Source: Chromera velia (taxonomy: Eukaryota; Sar; Chromeraceae). From it: DNA of 64,000 bases. Every line of letters starts with the position of its first letter. Within the stretch, counting starts at the first letter, position 1. Both the position numbers and the translations under genes were made by a program. The stretch lies in NCBI GenBank assembly GCA_018398765.1, contig JAHBMJ010003412.1, forward strand, positions 1-64,000, given 5' to 3'. Shown piece after piece: positions 1 through 12,950 of the stretch. The notes beneath the pieces were generated by a model. The model was not told where the DNA came from and ran no database searches. It saw only the letters and a list, made by a program, of their open reading frames with translations.

Positions 1-240
1 CCCCCCCCCCCCCCCCCTCCCTCCCTCCCTCCCTCCTTCTTTCTTTCTTTCTTTCTTTCTTTCTATCTGTCTGACAGTGTTCCCTCTCTTTGAAATTCTC
101 TCTCTTTCTCTTCCTTTCTTCCTTCCTTTCTTCCTTCCTTTCTTTCTTTCTTTCTTTCTTTCTTCCTTCCTCCCTTCCTCCCTCCCTTTCTTTCTTTCTT
201 TCTTTCTTTCTTTTTTCCTTCTGTCTCTTTTTTCCTTCCT
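1..240. repeat. C-run and (CCCT)n/(CTTT)n pyrimidine tract
   Basis: The window opens with 17 C residues, then CCCT and CTTT tetranucleotide repeats, giving an almost pure pyrimidine strand to about position 240. Similar C-runs border both assembly gaps, so this is probably the edge of an assembled contig piece. Translations across it are low-complexity and not genes. Confidence 0.9.
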
Positions 241-365
241 TGCCCCCGTTCCTTCTGGCAGTGGTTTGAAAGTGCTTGAGATGATCGTGGCATAATGGAG
301 ACAGAGTGAATACACAATGATTCTTTCTCTCCGTATTCAAATTTCCGAATGTTCCATACCTGCAG

Positions 366-1517
366 CTGGATGCATATGAGCCATGAAGGCGAATCACTGA
401 CAAAACTTCCGGAGACCGCTACTCTTGGAATTGAGCAGATCAAGGTCTTCGGATTTGACATCCTCTACACCGCCGTATTCATGCACCGTTGCGGCTTTTT
501 CCATAGAGACATTGTCAGTCAACTCCATCGAACTGATTGACTGGCTTCGTGAAACCGTATGGTGCCTCTGCCGTCCTGCTTGTGAAAGCCAGTCCCTTTC
601 CTTTCCTCCACTGCGTGCAGCTCCTTTCTCGTGTGTATACAGAAAATTTGGGCTCATCTTTGATGGATCTTAAGAGAAGTAAATATCAAATAGGGACGTC
701 TCAACAATCTGCATTAATTTCTCTGTACATATCGACTTTATTTTTCTTTCCTTCCCCCTCTTGTTCTTTGCAGAAGTGGTGTAGCAACACCCTCATAACC
801 TTGGATGGTAGGGGGCGTTTGTGTGACGTCGGAATTTGCTGAACGATCTCGAATGGGAAAGTCACTCCTCAATTCATGACCCTCCTTTATACGGCTCCAG
901 AAGTGATCTCCGGAAGTGTTTTGTACAAAGAAAAAGTGGATGTCTTCAGTATCGGTTTGGTCCTGTATGAAGCTGTTACTGGGCTTCCCTTCTTTTCGTC
1001 CCCTTCAACATCTAGTTCAGCTTCCCAGAAGGCAGCACGCAGCACCCAAGAGTGGAAAGAACTTCAGACTCTTCTTCAAAAACCAGAAAGCAGGACAGGC
1101 AGAGCTTTCTTTTCTCAGAGACTCTTGAAAGATAAGCCAGATCTTGAAAAATCCACTGACAAGACAACCTTTGACAACTTTGTGTCTCTGCTCTCCGGTC
1201 TTCTGTCACATGAGAGCAACAAAAGACTAACAGCCGAGGAGGCTCTCTGTTAGAGTTTTTTTAGGGGGCTGAGAGGACAAAACGCCGCAACACAGAGTTT
1301 GAAAAGGCTTCCTGCCCTCAATGAAGCGAAGGCGGCTTTGAGGCAAGAATTTCAGTTTGAGAGGGTGGATCATGAAAACACAGAGGAGCTCCTGAAGATC
1401 AAAGATGCTAACTTTGAAGACAAAATAGAGAATCATCCTATGGGTAGTCTTCTCGGTCAGTCGACCTCCCATGGAAAAAGCCACACATGGCATGCACGAG
1501 ACCTTCTGGAACAGTGA
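366..1517 (+). pseudogene. Protein kinase catalytic domain, interrupted (C-terminal half)
   Basis: Two exons encode most of a eukaryotic protein-kinase domain. Exon 366-513 follows a cctgcag acceptor and ends in the catalytic loop (FMHRCGFFHRDI). An intron at 514-773 (gtcagt...ttgcag) leads to exon 774 onward, which continues K-x3-N and a DVG triplet in place of the usual DFG, then the APE motif, the subdomain IX motif DVFSIG and the subdomain XI motif RLTAEEAL. Two in-frame stops interrupt this: TGA at 840-842, between DVG and APE, and TAG at 1251-1253, right after AEEALC. Conserved kinase sequence (SFF, then a charged helical tail to 1517) follows in the same frame. Both stops could come from single C-to-T changes (CGA to TGA, CAG to TAG). 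The N-lobe is not seen in this window. Kinase identity is secure. Pseudogene status is the simplest reading; sequence error or read-through are alternatives. Confidence 0.75.
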
Positions 1518-3135
1518 GATTGAGACATACAGTGAGAAGGAAAGACAATTTGATTATGTGAAAGAGAGACAAACACACTTGGGGAGATTTGATCAGTCAA
1601 CAAACATACAAAATCTGCACATCAGCTTGCGCATTTTTATGCAAATGTATTTTGTGCTTGTGACTGCATGATTGGCTGTCTGCAGAGGAGATTTTGACTG
1701 TGAAGCTTACGATGACGAACCTCCCTGAACCTAAGTGCCACTTGAAAAAATATAATCAAGATGATCTCTATGTCCGGCATTGTTTTTCAAGAGACCGTCC
1801 ACGCCTGCGGTGTAGATGGTCAAGACACCGTCCAGATATGCGGCTTTGGCTTTCAAAACACCGTAAATGATCCACGCCTGCGGTGCGGACTTTCAAGCTT
1901 ATCCAAAAATACGGCTTGAACTTTTAAGTAGTAGTTAGGTTCAGGGAGGTCCGATAACGGGCAGCTTGGAGGCCAGAACAAGCACGAAGGAAGATCAAAG
2001 TGGGCCATCGGCTCTGGTGACGGAAGCCGTATTGCAGAGGTCAGCTCTTTCTTGACTGACTGACTGACTGACCAGCTGATAGACTGCGTTGTTTCCTGTC
2101 AACTGTCGATCGTGCAAGTTTTGAAATGAGTTTAATTCAGTGAAGCTTGGTATGGGGGACCTTGGAGACGCCCCCCTGACCTGTGGGAGGGACGTTTCTT
2201 GACTTCATTAATTCTTCCCATGTGTGCTTCCCCCAAAAGAATGAAGATAAAAGCCAGCATCCCAGTCACATTTGCATTCATGTATATTGTGTCCTTTCTC
2301 TTCTAACTGGTGTCCAATTACACGGGGACATATACCTTGTCCCACCCAGGACTCCTCAGGCCGCCTTTAACATAGGGGTCTAGGTTGGGGGGGTCATTGA
2401 CAAGAGATGAAGAAGGGGGTAGCAGGCTGTGGAAAGAAAGTCTGTATGAAAAAAAGAAAGGAGGGGCAATCGGGGAAAAGATGATCTGGAGGAGGAAAGA
2501 AAGAAAAGAAAGGTAGATGGGATCGAAAGAATTGAATTCTTGAGGGAATTTTTCAGTGCCTGAAAGTGTACAGGAGCGTAGAATTTGAGTTTTGATTGGA
2601 GGAGATAGTGGGAGGATCTCTGCTACTAGTGTGTGCCTTGGCGATCGAGGGAAGATGGAGAGAGAATAAAAGAAGAAGGATAGATCAAGTGAGGAGAGAG
2701 GAGACATGACTCCAGTTCCGTTGAGAGGCCTATAAAAGAACTCTGAAAAGTTGTTCCAAGGGTTGTGCAGTGCGTTCAACTACCAGTGGGCGGGTAGGAC
2801 CAGAATGTCAGATATGCAATTGAGAGAGAAGACAGAGATTCAATCAGAGGCAGGAGGATGGACAGGAAAAAAGGACATTTTACTTACTGGCGGATGAACG
2901 TACCTGGAACAAAAGCTAGTCGTCAAAGGGACGAGCTTGACAGAAGATAAAAAAGGACTCTTGAATACGGCGGGGGATCCACGTTGAAGCTACCGTGGAA
3001 ATGAATAGTGTGCGTGCGTGAGTGTATGTGAGTGTGTGTGGGTGTGTGAGAGAGTGTGTGATGGTGTGCATGTGTGTGAGTGTATATAAGTTTGTAACTA
3101 TGTATGTGTGTGTGTGTGTATGTGTGTATGCGTAC

Positions 3136-3186
<51 letters not shown>

Positions 3187-3651
3187 TATGTGTATGTGTG
3201 TGCATGTATATGTATGTATGTGTATGTGTGTAATAGTTACGATATATTCATATGTCAGTATGTATCAGCGCAGATTTAGATTTTGCATTTCTTCCTAATC
3301 AAAACGTGGGGTGATTTTGACGATAAAAGGATAGGCGGGGCTGCAAATTGAGATAAATTGAGCAGAGGGGAGCATCATGGGGCACCCGCACATACAAAAT
3401 CTGGCTAGTTGTCTTATGAGGGTTCTTTGGAGTCCTGCAAAGGTGCATGAGGTTGCATGTGGAGAGAATGAACCATCGGAGCATCACTGGCAAGCTCAGC
3501 ACAAAAAAAAGGGGGGGAATTTTTGAAGGGAGTATGAAGGTGTCATTGGTCAAGAGAAGAGAAGAGGGGAAGGGAAAGGGAAAGAAGCAGGGAACAGGAA
3601 AGAGAGTTTTTCAGTGAAAGGAGATCAGGAGATTGGATCGGTGTAGAAAAA

Positions 3652-3695
<44 letters not shown>

Positions 3696-3970
3696 GAACA
3701 AGAATGAATGAACCCCAAGAACAAAGGGTAAGGGGCCAGAACCGTCCCTCTGTCTCTGCGGAGCACTGTGGATTGGTTTCGCAAGAGAACTAACACAACG
3801 CCCAATCTCTGGACTGAGTGCTTAGATGCAGGCTTCACACAAACAAGAAGACTCTCTTAGTTCTGTGAACTCGATCTTGAGATGTATTGCATCGGTCATT
3901 GCTCTCCTTGAATTGCTTTTGCCATGCAGTCACGCCTTTCTCTCTTCTCCCCCTTCCCTCCCCCTTGCAG
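1518..3970. other. Intergenic or intronic stretch without recognisable gene
   Basis: No conserved protein is visible on either strand. It contains a (GT)n/(GTAT)n microsatellite at about 3000-3235 and a (GA)n tract at about 3656-3688. A short imperfect direct repeat containing the words caagacaccgtcca and cacgcctgcggtg lies at about 1790-1890. The region could be a long intron joining the kinase remnant to the exons at 3971 and 4650, but the splice phase does not fit directly. Confidence 0.6.
3000..3235. repeat. (GT)n / (GTAT)n microsatellite
   Basis: Dense GT dinucleotides with interspersed GTAT. Translations in this tract are Cys-Val strings and were ignored. Confidence 0.95.
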
Positions 3971-4257
3971 CTCTACAGCGGATGTTTCAAGCTCGCTTCT
4001 GGTGGCCTCAGCTTCGTCTCCAGGTGCTTCGGCTTCATCTGTGGAGGCGAAAGATGGCTGGGAAGGTCAATAGTAATGTTCTCACTTTTGATCAAAATGA
4101 AAACACATTACCATATCCTGGAGTACTATGGTGATTCGATTCTTCTTTCAATACAGACTGATCAATTTTTATTTGGTTTCGGTGCTGCAGCATGAAAGAA
4201 GAGAAAGTAAGCAAAAGCAAGTCTCAGGGCTCTCACGCACACTTGCATTTGCTCACA

Positions 4258-4298
<41 letters not shown>

Positions 4299-4750
4299 AT
4301 GCTGTGAGTCATGCACGCATGGAGGGAATGAGAACAAAGGAAAGCACCTGAGGGTCTAGACAGACAGACAGACAGACAAGGCGAAGCGAAAGAGAGAGAA
4401 CATCGAAGAAAGCAGGAAGGAAGTTCTATGAAGTTCTCGCTAATGGGAAAAGAAAACATGATAGAAATTGCAGGAACACAATGTCAGGCCTTGGCCTTTA
4501 AGCCAAACAGAGTAAAAGTTGGGATCTCATCAATTTGTAGAAAATGAATGAGCTGTCATCTATTATGCAAGCAGACACCAGTGCGCTTTCTAATTCACGA
4601 CTTGCATGTGAATTTTGCTCGATCCATTAATTTTGACACTTGCATGCAGCTCCGAGGGACTTGGACAGCTCTTCATCTCCTCCATCTAAGAAGCGGAAAG
4701 GAGACATTGAGATAGAATCCTCTCCTAGAAATAGAGGGAGACAGAACTAG
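3971..4750 (+). CDS. 3' terminal exons of an unidentified gene (Ser-rich tail with nuclear-localisation-like motif)
   Basis: Two exons join in phase. Exon 3971-4065 follows a long pyrimidine tract plus ttgcag and encodes a Ser/Ala-rich linker (STADVSSSLLVASAS...). The intron is 4066-4649 (gtcaat...atgcag). Exon 4650-4750 encodes APRDLDSSSSPPSKKRKGD followed by an acidic then basic tail, ending at TAG 4748-4750. The PPSKKRKGD stretch resembles a monopartite nuclear localisation signal, so a nuclear protein is possible. The upstream exon must end in phase 2 and was not identified. Whether this belongs to the kinase-like gene at 366-1517 is unresolved. Support rests on splice motifs and phase only, with no family recognised. 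Confidence 0.4.
4254..4297. repeat. (AC)n microsatellite
   Basis: About 22 AC dinucleotides inside the intron between the exons at 3971 and 4650. Confidence 0.9.
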
Positions 4751-6112
4751 AGGGACGACCTGGAAGCAAAGTGGAGGCTTTCACGTTCCCATCTTTGATG
4801 AGGGCTTGAAGTGCTTGCTCTACCGCCTGCGGATTGTGAAAGAGACGATGAGACAAACAGATCGAGGAAAGTTGCAAATTTTCTTTTCTCGTCTGCGCTT
4901 TAGCTTGAGCTCCGTCTTCTTTCAGGTGTTGGCCACCGGTGTGAAAGAAACGAATGTTGGAAGGGGGTTGGTAAGGAGCAAGAAGCGCCCCAACAGAAAA
5001 ATTACCCAGACTGGAATTTTAGGGACGAGAACGGATTGCTGATGATTGCTGGTTTCAAGTGGTTAGCGAATTGGAGGATAGTTTCAGCTCTGCTGCCATA
5101 ATATGTTCATAGCTAGCAGTCTACGTATAAGGTGACATATATAGATTCTAGAATGAATGGATATGTATATATCGGCTGTATTTAGTCTAGTATTTAATTG
5201 TCGTAATAGTCGATCGAGAAACTGTCTAGGGAACTGTCAGATAGGGCTAGAAGCAAAAAGAAATGTCAACTAATGCGGATGGATGCAAGTGAAGTTAGGA
5301 GTGAAAAGCAAGCAGAAGCAACTTAAATTATTCTGTCATTCAGGGTTGATGATGATATATCGGCGTTGATCCAGCCGTAGCCCTTCCGCCAGCACCTAGG
5401 CTAGCATATGCATATAAGTAAAGTGCCTGGCCAGGGCATATCGGAACCTAAGTCGGAACCACTGTGTAAGACGATGTGGAACGTAATACACGGCATCACA
5501 GCGGTATATAACAATACTTGTGAGCAGCAGTCAGGCTACGTACCCCGCTTTCACGAGCCCGATGGACCAAGGGCTTCAACAGCCCTTGCCGCCCTTCAAG
5601 ACCAAGTTCAAGTTGGCCTACAGTCGCCTACCGTAATCTGTTTAAGATCCTAAAAAGTCTGAATTATTATGATTTAGTCTGAATCAAATAGGCTCAGCTT
5701 TACTTTAGCCATATATAACCTAAAGTCCACTTAATTTTTTTTTTTTTAAGCATGGCTGCCGGTTAATCCACTTTTATTCAGAACTGGATTCAGAAAGTTG
5801 AAATCACTGCCGTGGTGAAACCATGTAATGCCCTAGGTAATGCTAGTGACCTAGTGTAAATGATCAATGATAATTATCTTGCCCCTATGGTATCTCCCAG
5901 GAAGAGTATCTTAATTTGTTATATCAGATATGCCTTACAGTAAGTTGAAACCCAGGTTCAAGCTAACGCTTTAATTATACTACCCTAGGTAAAAAGGTTG
6001 TGGTTGGGGCTGTACTATATTCTAGACTAGATTTTTTTTTAATTTTATGCATGCACTCCTCAGCATGCCTCCTAGCATGCCTCAAAGCCATAACTTAGGG
6101 CCCATAAGTGAT

Positions 6113-6290
6113 TATCCATCCATCCCTAGATCCGTCCATCCATCCTGGACCATCCATCTGTCTATCCATCCATCTATCCCTCTGTGAATCCATCCATCCA
6201 TCCATCTATCAATCTGTCTATCCATCTATCGATGTACGCAGCCTTTCATCCATTCGTCTGCCCATCCATTCATCAACTCATCTGTCATAC
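6113..6290. repeat. Degenerate (CATC)n tetranucleotide array
   Basis: CCATCCATC/TATC words repeat over about 180 bases with substitutions. Confidence 0.85.
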
Positions 6291-7275
6291 ATGCACACTT
6301 TTCCATGCTCCGGGGCACTATCTACCCAAAGGGGAACTAACTCACTGACTGACGCACATTCTTGTTTGACCAGATTTGCCTCCAGCTCGTTGCATGGGAA
6401 GCTCTAGCGAAGAGGGGAGAAGTCGCACCTAGCTCCCATGGGGGAAGTGGAGGACCACCAGAGGCTTCCATCGGAGAGAGGTAAGAGCTCCATGTGCACT
6501 GGCAGAAGAGGAAGAAGGAGAGGAAGAGGAAGAAGAGGGCTCTCCCTCTCTCCGAGAGGGGCCGTGTGCCCTCACCCCCTCCGAGTCAGACGAACCCCGT
6601 GTTTCCGTAGTACAGGCGTGACACGAGGGCCCGACTCAACTGGAAGGCTAGTCTGGAAGGAAGGAAACAAAGAAAGCTAGAAAGGGAGATAGAAAGGATG
6701 AAAGAGAGGCAAGAGCAAGAACGCCGAGATCGATCAAACATCTCCGTGTTTCGATCTGTGTCTTTCGTCCTGCTCCATTCTGCCGTGTTACTTCTTTGCA
6801 GGGAGACTGCTCGACTAACTGATCGCCAAGTGGAACTCTCCGTTTTTCTCATCTTTGCCTTCGTGCATGCGCTCGTATTTCTTGTCTGCACAAGAGAAAA
6901 GAAAAGAGAAACCGCACAGAAAGCAGGGAAGGAAAGAGGGAAGGAGCCAATCGAAGGTATGAGTTGATACGAGCACACACGCAGGGAGGGAGACCAATCG
7001 ACACAGTCGGGCAATCATACACGTACACCGACACACATACACCCACCACCTACTCTGCTTCTCTCTCTCACACATTTTGGGTCAGGAGACGAAGGGAACA
7101 CCCCGACTGCGCCTTCCTGTCTGGCTTGCAGTCTTTTCATTTGTCTTTGGCCTCTTGCTCGGACCCCTATCTGCAATATGTGGTGTCGTCTCAGCATCGT
7201 TTGTTAATTAGTCGTCGTCACTGTGTGTAATCAGAAACGAAGAATTCCATTGTGCATTTGTTGTCATCATCGACG

Positions 7276-7353
7276 ACACCACACGAATACTTTTTCTTTG
7301 CTCCCCTTGCAAGCACACCACACGAATACTTTTTCTTTGCTCCCCTTGCAAGC
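7276..7353. repeat. Perfect 39-bp tandem duplication
   Basis: The 39-base unit beginning acaccacacgaatac and ending ccccttgcaagc occurs twice head to tail, at 7276-7314 and 7315-7353, with no mismatch. It is a recent slippage or microhomology duplication in non-coding DNA. Confidence 0.95.
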
Positions 7354-9586
7354 TTCCTTCTCGCCTTTCTTTCCTATCTGTCCTCTCTACCCTCTTTCTC
7401 ATGATCGATCCTTGAAATCGGCGGTCTAACGGACGAACACAGGAAAGCGACAGCCCCACTGAAAGAAAGGAAAGATGAAAGATGAAAGGATGGATCCGTG
7501 AACAGAAGGGATGGGGAAAGGAAAAGAAAAAAAAATACAGAGAAGACAACACATTCCATAGGAATAGGAATATGCCGCACACAAGCACGCTCACAGAAGA
7601 AAAGAGAAGGAAACGGCAACAAAGGAACAGAGCGGGACTCGTATGGTTGGAGGGACAGTGTCAAGAAACAAAACAGTAGACTGCCTCTTCAAATCGCGAA
7701 GAGTGAATGAGTGAGGGAGGGAGAGGGAGGGAGGGAGAACGATGGATGGAGAGAGACTGACGGACCCAAATCATTTCTTTGGCCCGGCAATGAAATTTGT
7801 GGCGTTCACAACTCGAGACGCTCATCCTGACATGAGCTTGCAAGCTGTCAGTGTCGTCCCACTTCTTCTCTCCATCCCGGCACCGAACGGACTACGACGG
7901 CAGTCTTCGTTCCCATTTCTCCCTGAACGACAAAAGGAAGGGAGGGCCCGGAGGGAAGGAAGGAAGGAAAGAAGGAGCAGACACAGACAGAGAAAGAATT
8001 CAGCAATAAATGCGCACACAGGAGGGCTTTCAGTAATTGACAGAGGAACCACGAAAAAACCGCACCTTGAGGACCAAGCAGCAAAATGGAGAGAATCTGT
8101 ACATTAATGGAGCAGACGGTTGAGCAGGTAAGCAGAAAGACACAGGGGGGTGGGTGAGGTCTCGACACTCCTCCAACACTCATGAACGAGGAAGGGAGGG
8201 AGAGAACACAAGAGAATCGAAGGGGGGGAAATCAGAAAAGGGAGCAGAGATGAAAGTTTGCATCTCCTGGCTTTCGTTCCCCAGGGACAAAAGGCCTGGG
8301 GGAGGAATGCAGAAATGCAGAACGACTGGGGAGGGGAATGGAGGACGTGAAAGGCTTCTTTCACTGCGTTTTCGATCGATCCGTCAGCATTGCAGATTTC
8401 AGATATTTTTATGCCAATCGTCACACCCCTCCCGATAGAGAGAATGGTCAGAAAGGACGCGACAATTTTGTCATCATATTGATCGATGAGAAGGAGGGGA
8501 AAGTTGTTTGCCTGCCCTGTGTGGTCCTCCTGCCTCGTTTCTGAACCATACGTCTCTGTTCTTCCTCGTCTCGATTCTTTCTGTCCTGGCGAGCTGAGTG
8601 AGTGGCAGAGTAAAAAAAAGCATCATGCATTTTTGGTTGTCTTCCTAGCACAGAGACAATATTTCCTTCGCTTGAGATGCGTTTAGGTCTTGCTGGGTCT
8701 GGCAGGTAGTAGAAGTTGGAGAACTGTAGGGGGCGGGTGAGAGCTCATTGACCGGCCTGCGCCTCAGCGCTCTCTCTTCTCTTTCTATTAATCATCCTCT
8801 ACGCTCCTTTATTTCCATGTATGCAGTTCCGTGCGTCGCACGGATTCACCGAACAGATCCCTGACTGACCGTTTCTGCTGCCGGCGTCTCTTCTCTTGGG
8901 GCATGCAAGCGAAGAGCTCAGAATGAGGGGCACACTCCATTCGCGCGACGAAGGAGAGAGGACAGCTGCACCATTCCTGAAGAGATTGAAGTTGTTTTCC
9001 TTTTTTTCCCCACACGCCTGTGAGACAAGCCAAACCCATTGTTCTCTTTAGTGGAACTTCGCCGAGAAGCTCAGTTGGGAAAAACTCGCAGAAACACAAA
9101 GCTTCCTGATGAAGGCAGAACATAAACCCTGACTGGTTGACTCTACACAAATTGACCAACCTAAAGCTCTGCGTTTTGGAAAGGAGATGTACTTCTACTG
9201 AAGCGTGGGGAACAATAGGGTCGAAATTGCGGATCATTCAATTGAATGATTGGGAATCGATGCATGGAATGAGCCGTTTTTGCGAGAGTCGCGGTGCGAA
9301 TTAAGGCGCGTGCGTCGAAGGTCAGAAGTTTGCCGTCTCCGTCTCCCAGAAGCATGCGCAACTCGTACAAGTCTTCGGTCTCTCTGACAGTAACAGCTCC
9401 CGGTCATCTTCTCAACTTCATCTACCATTTACCACTCTCCTAGTTACTTAGCAGTGTGTGCGCACCAGAACTGACGGAATTGTTCGTTGGATTGGTCAGA
9501 GGGAAAGTCCGTGCGTCCTGAAGCCGACAATCTGCTCTTTAGTCCCGTCTCTGCTTCTAGCTGTAGTTGGGTTCTCTCTCCATGGA

Positions 9587-10769
9587 ATGAGAGTGCCACT
9601 CAGACTGCTGCCGGCATCTGGACACTTTCCGTTGCTCCTTCTTTCTTTCCAATTGATTCCCACCTCTGCTTTCTCTCTGCACGCTCTTCCCTCACGCTTG
9701 TCAAGAGAAAGAGGCACACACCTCAGAACTGCCACAGAGACGGCTCCGGTAGTTCCTGTCATGGGCAGCACAGAGGAGGGGAAGCTCGCTTACTCTTACA
9801 TAGAGGAGCACGATGTCGCGAAGCAGAGCATTCTGGATAAATATGAAGTGCGTCAGTCAGAGATGAGGCAGACTGGACGTCCGTGTTCATCACCACCCTT
9901 TCAGGCGACAGTCTCTCATACCTCCTCTCACCCCTCTGGCTGTCTGCCTGCCTTTTCTGCAGGGATTCGTTTTTGGTCAGGCAAGCAAGGCTTCAGGGAG
10001 GAAGTGGAGGGCATGAGGACGATGAGGGGAGAAGGAAATTGAGTGCCGCGGTCATGGTTGGCTGACGTATGGATCTTCCTTGTATTGCTTCCCAACACTC
10101 AGCAGGCCGCCTGTGTGCCTTGGTCGGACGGTTTCTTACAAAGACATTCGATGTGTGTTCGCACTTGTCTGTTTCTCCTATCCATTTCCAGGCTCCCCGG
10201 GTGCCCTCTTCCCTTCCATTCCTGCGTCCCCCTGTGTGCGGCACACAGAATGATCCGATGGTTTTGAGCCTGTGTCAGCTGCGCAACCCCCGAGGATCAT
10301 CTTGGATTCTAGATCGGTCCGTATTTGTTTCAGGTTGATGGAAGGAAGCTGGACGTCCGTGCAATCAATCCTGCGTGAGTGCGTGAGTGCAGATATGGAC
10401 GGTGTTCTATGGGAAGGTGCGACGCTGATCCCCAAAGCTCGGGAGACAGTCGAGTACCTCATGCATGCAGGTGGGTGGGTGGGGGAGGGAAGGGGAGGGG
10501 AGACAGGCAGTCCTGATAGGTAGTGTGGAGGGGTGAACGTGAATGGTTCCTCGGGGGGGGTGAAGACAGAAAGGATGGGGGGAGTAGACTTGAGAGGAAT
10601 TTGAACAACTGAGTGAAGAGATTGTCCAGGAGAGGTAGAGAACAAATGAAATCGCATGGCACGGTGCGGGACAGGGGCCCACTTGAGTGTTCGTGCGTTT
10701 TCCTGTCGACTTCCATCCCGCTCGCTTGCTTCCGTTCCTTTTCTCCTTCCGCGAATTTAATTTCCATGC

Positions 10770-10827
<58 letters not shown>

Positions 10828-11326
10828 GCAAAAAGGTGTTTTTTGTGACTAACAATTCGAGTGCGACTCGGAAGCAATACATCGCGAAGTTAAAGAAGTT
10901 GGGATACCCGGAGCTGAAGCCTGAAGTCATCTACTGTGCAGCCGCAGCCGTTGCCAAATACATGGAGCACATCGGATACAAGGGAAAAGTGTGAGGCGAG
11001 GGGTGAGGGAGAGAAAGAAAGAGGGGGGGCGGGGGGGGGGGCAGAGGGGGAGAGAAAAGAGAAGACACAAACACTGGAGGAAAAAAGAAAGGATTTTTCG
11101 AACTTCGTTTTGTTTTTTTCTGAAGATTTTTATGAGACTTTCTCTTTCTTCACTAGTTCTCGAACCGAAGATATCGAATCAGTCAAAGGAAGGTTCCTTG
11201 TACTTTGTGTTTGCGCGAATTTTCGCCTCTGCCAGAAAGACACGAAAGAGACTTTGTTGTGCAAAACGAAACAGGGCGCGTCTGTCAGTGTGCTGTCTAC
11301 CTGACCGTCTTTTCCTCTCTTTCTTT

Positions 11327-11361
<35 letters not shown>

Positions 11362-12831
11362 CTCTCTCTCTCTCTCATTCATTCCTCTCCTTGCTTGCTT
11401 CTCTAAAAGCGCGTCTGCAGATTTGTCCTAGGAGGCGAAGGTCTGAGAGAGGAGCTGTCGGCAGTAGACGGCCTGGAGATCCTCCCGAAGGATTACTGGG
11501 AGGCATCGAAGCAGTTCCCTACACCTTTGGAAATGGCGAACGAGGAGGTGAGTATGTAGACAGGATGGTCGGACGAGGAGGTGAGAAAAGGGATAGGAAG
11601 GATATCTGTACTATTGTTCATGATAGGGCGACGTGGTACATCATTTCACGTCATTTGTTTAGGTGACAAGTTTTCGTGTCCACATGCATCTCTTCAGGAA
11701 TGCATCCGTCGCCTCCATACTCCTGCTTAGACACGTGCGTGCGTCTTTGTTTTGTCTGATGCCGGCCTCTCTTGGAATGGAAGGAGTTTTGGATTTTTCT
11801 TTCTCTCTTCCTTGTTCGTATTTTAGAGATGATGCGGTACAATTTAGTGTGTCGATGCAGATTGACTTCGACGCGAAGTGCGTAGTGATGGGATTTGATC
11901 AGTACTTCAACTACTGGAAGCTTGGGTACGCCACCAGGCTCCTGACAGGCAACCCGGACTGTCTGTTCATCATCTCGAACAAGGACAAGCTCTTTCCTTG
12001 TGGGGGCGGGAAGAGACTTCCTGGTCAGGGAGTGGGCACTTGAGGGAGGCAAAAACACGCAATCCTGTCTCCATGCATGTCTTTGTACCCACAAAGATGC
12101 GTCTCAGTCGGGGTTTAGAGATCAGTATCGCGATCACGTGTTGCAACACTCCTGTCAGCTTGTGTTGAAGAAGGATTCTGATGAGTTTGTGCGGAAGTTG
12201 TGGGAGGGAGGGATCGAAGTGCCGCAACGCACAAGTCGCGCCTAAAGGCAAATCTTTGTCATTGCGCAATCTGTTCGTCTCTTGCTTGATAACTTTCTGT
12301 CGATTTCTGCGTGTACGTCTTCAATCAATGGCAGAAGCGAAAGAAAGGAAATGGAAAGTGCGGATCGATTCCGCTCCGTTCCGTGGTTGCTCCGTTGACT
12401 TGAAATAAATGGGTGGAAAAAGAGTAGTCATGTAAAACCTAGTGCAGACGGAGTGCATGTCTTATTTCAAATAAAGAATGTGTATTTCCACCAATCCCCT
12501 ACGTGTGCACACACCCCCGAACAAACCTGCAAATGAATAAATGCAAATGCAGGAACGGGGGCGTTCATAGAGGCACTCGAGATGGCCACCAGCAGGAGAG
12601 GGCACATCGTGGCCAAGCCCGGGCCCTTCATCATTGACGATATCTGCGAGTGAGTCAGTGAGTGGGTGAGCGCATTTGGTATGCAGAGAAGATGCCCATG
12701 ACCGTGCGCTGTTTGTGAATGAACGAAAGCCGACCCTCTTCATTTTCTCTGCAGACAGAAGGGTCTGAACTGTGACATGCAAGGGAAGAATGTGACACAG
12801 ACATGTCTTGCTTGTGTTGTCTCTGTCTATT

Positions 12832-12874
<43 letters not shown>

Positions 12875-12892
12875 CATATATATATATATATA

Positions 12893-12950
<58 letters not shown>

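Larger units (their letters stand above)
4751..9586. other. Intergenic region with AT-rich block and simple repeats
   Basis: No recognisable gene. Positions 5050-6100 are AT-rich. Positions 6113-6290 are a degenerate (CATC)n array. Positions 6440-9450 are purine- and pyrimidine-rich, with many overlapping open frames on both strands that look like composition artefacts. A perfect 39-bp tandem duplication lies at 7276-7353. Confidence 0.6.

Noticed and set aside
840-842. Nuclear reassignment of TGA to an amino acid as the default code
   Set aside because: Intact frames in the window (transposase, ankyrin-like, coiled-coil) end in TGA, and the three internal TGAs do not sit at one amino-acid type. 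Kept only as a low-probability recoding hypothesis.
3022-3298. Open frames of Cys-Val or Thr-His strings here and at other CA/GT repeats (for example 27807-28345)
   Set aside because: They are translations of dinucleotide microsatellites, present in several frames and both strands.
8809-9237. Minus-strand frame of 142 codons upstream of the phosphatase
   Set aside because: No conserved motif and similar-length frames occur on the other strand in this composition; not supported as a gene.
12465-12478. Polyadenylation-like caaataaagaatg inside the phosphatase gene
   Set aside because: Exons 6-8 with HAD motif IV follow in phase, so this lies within an intron; premature polyadenylation cannot be judged from sequence.
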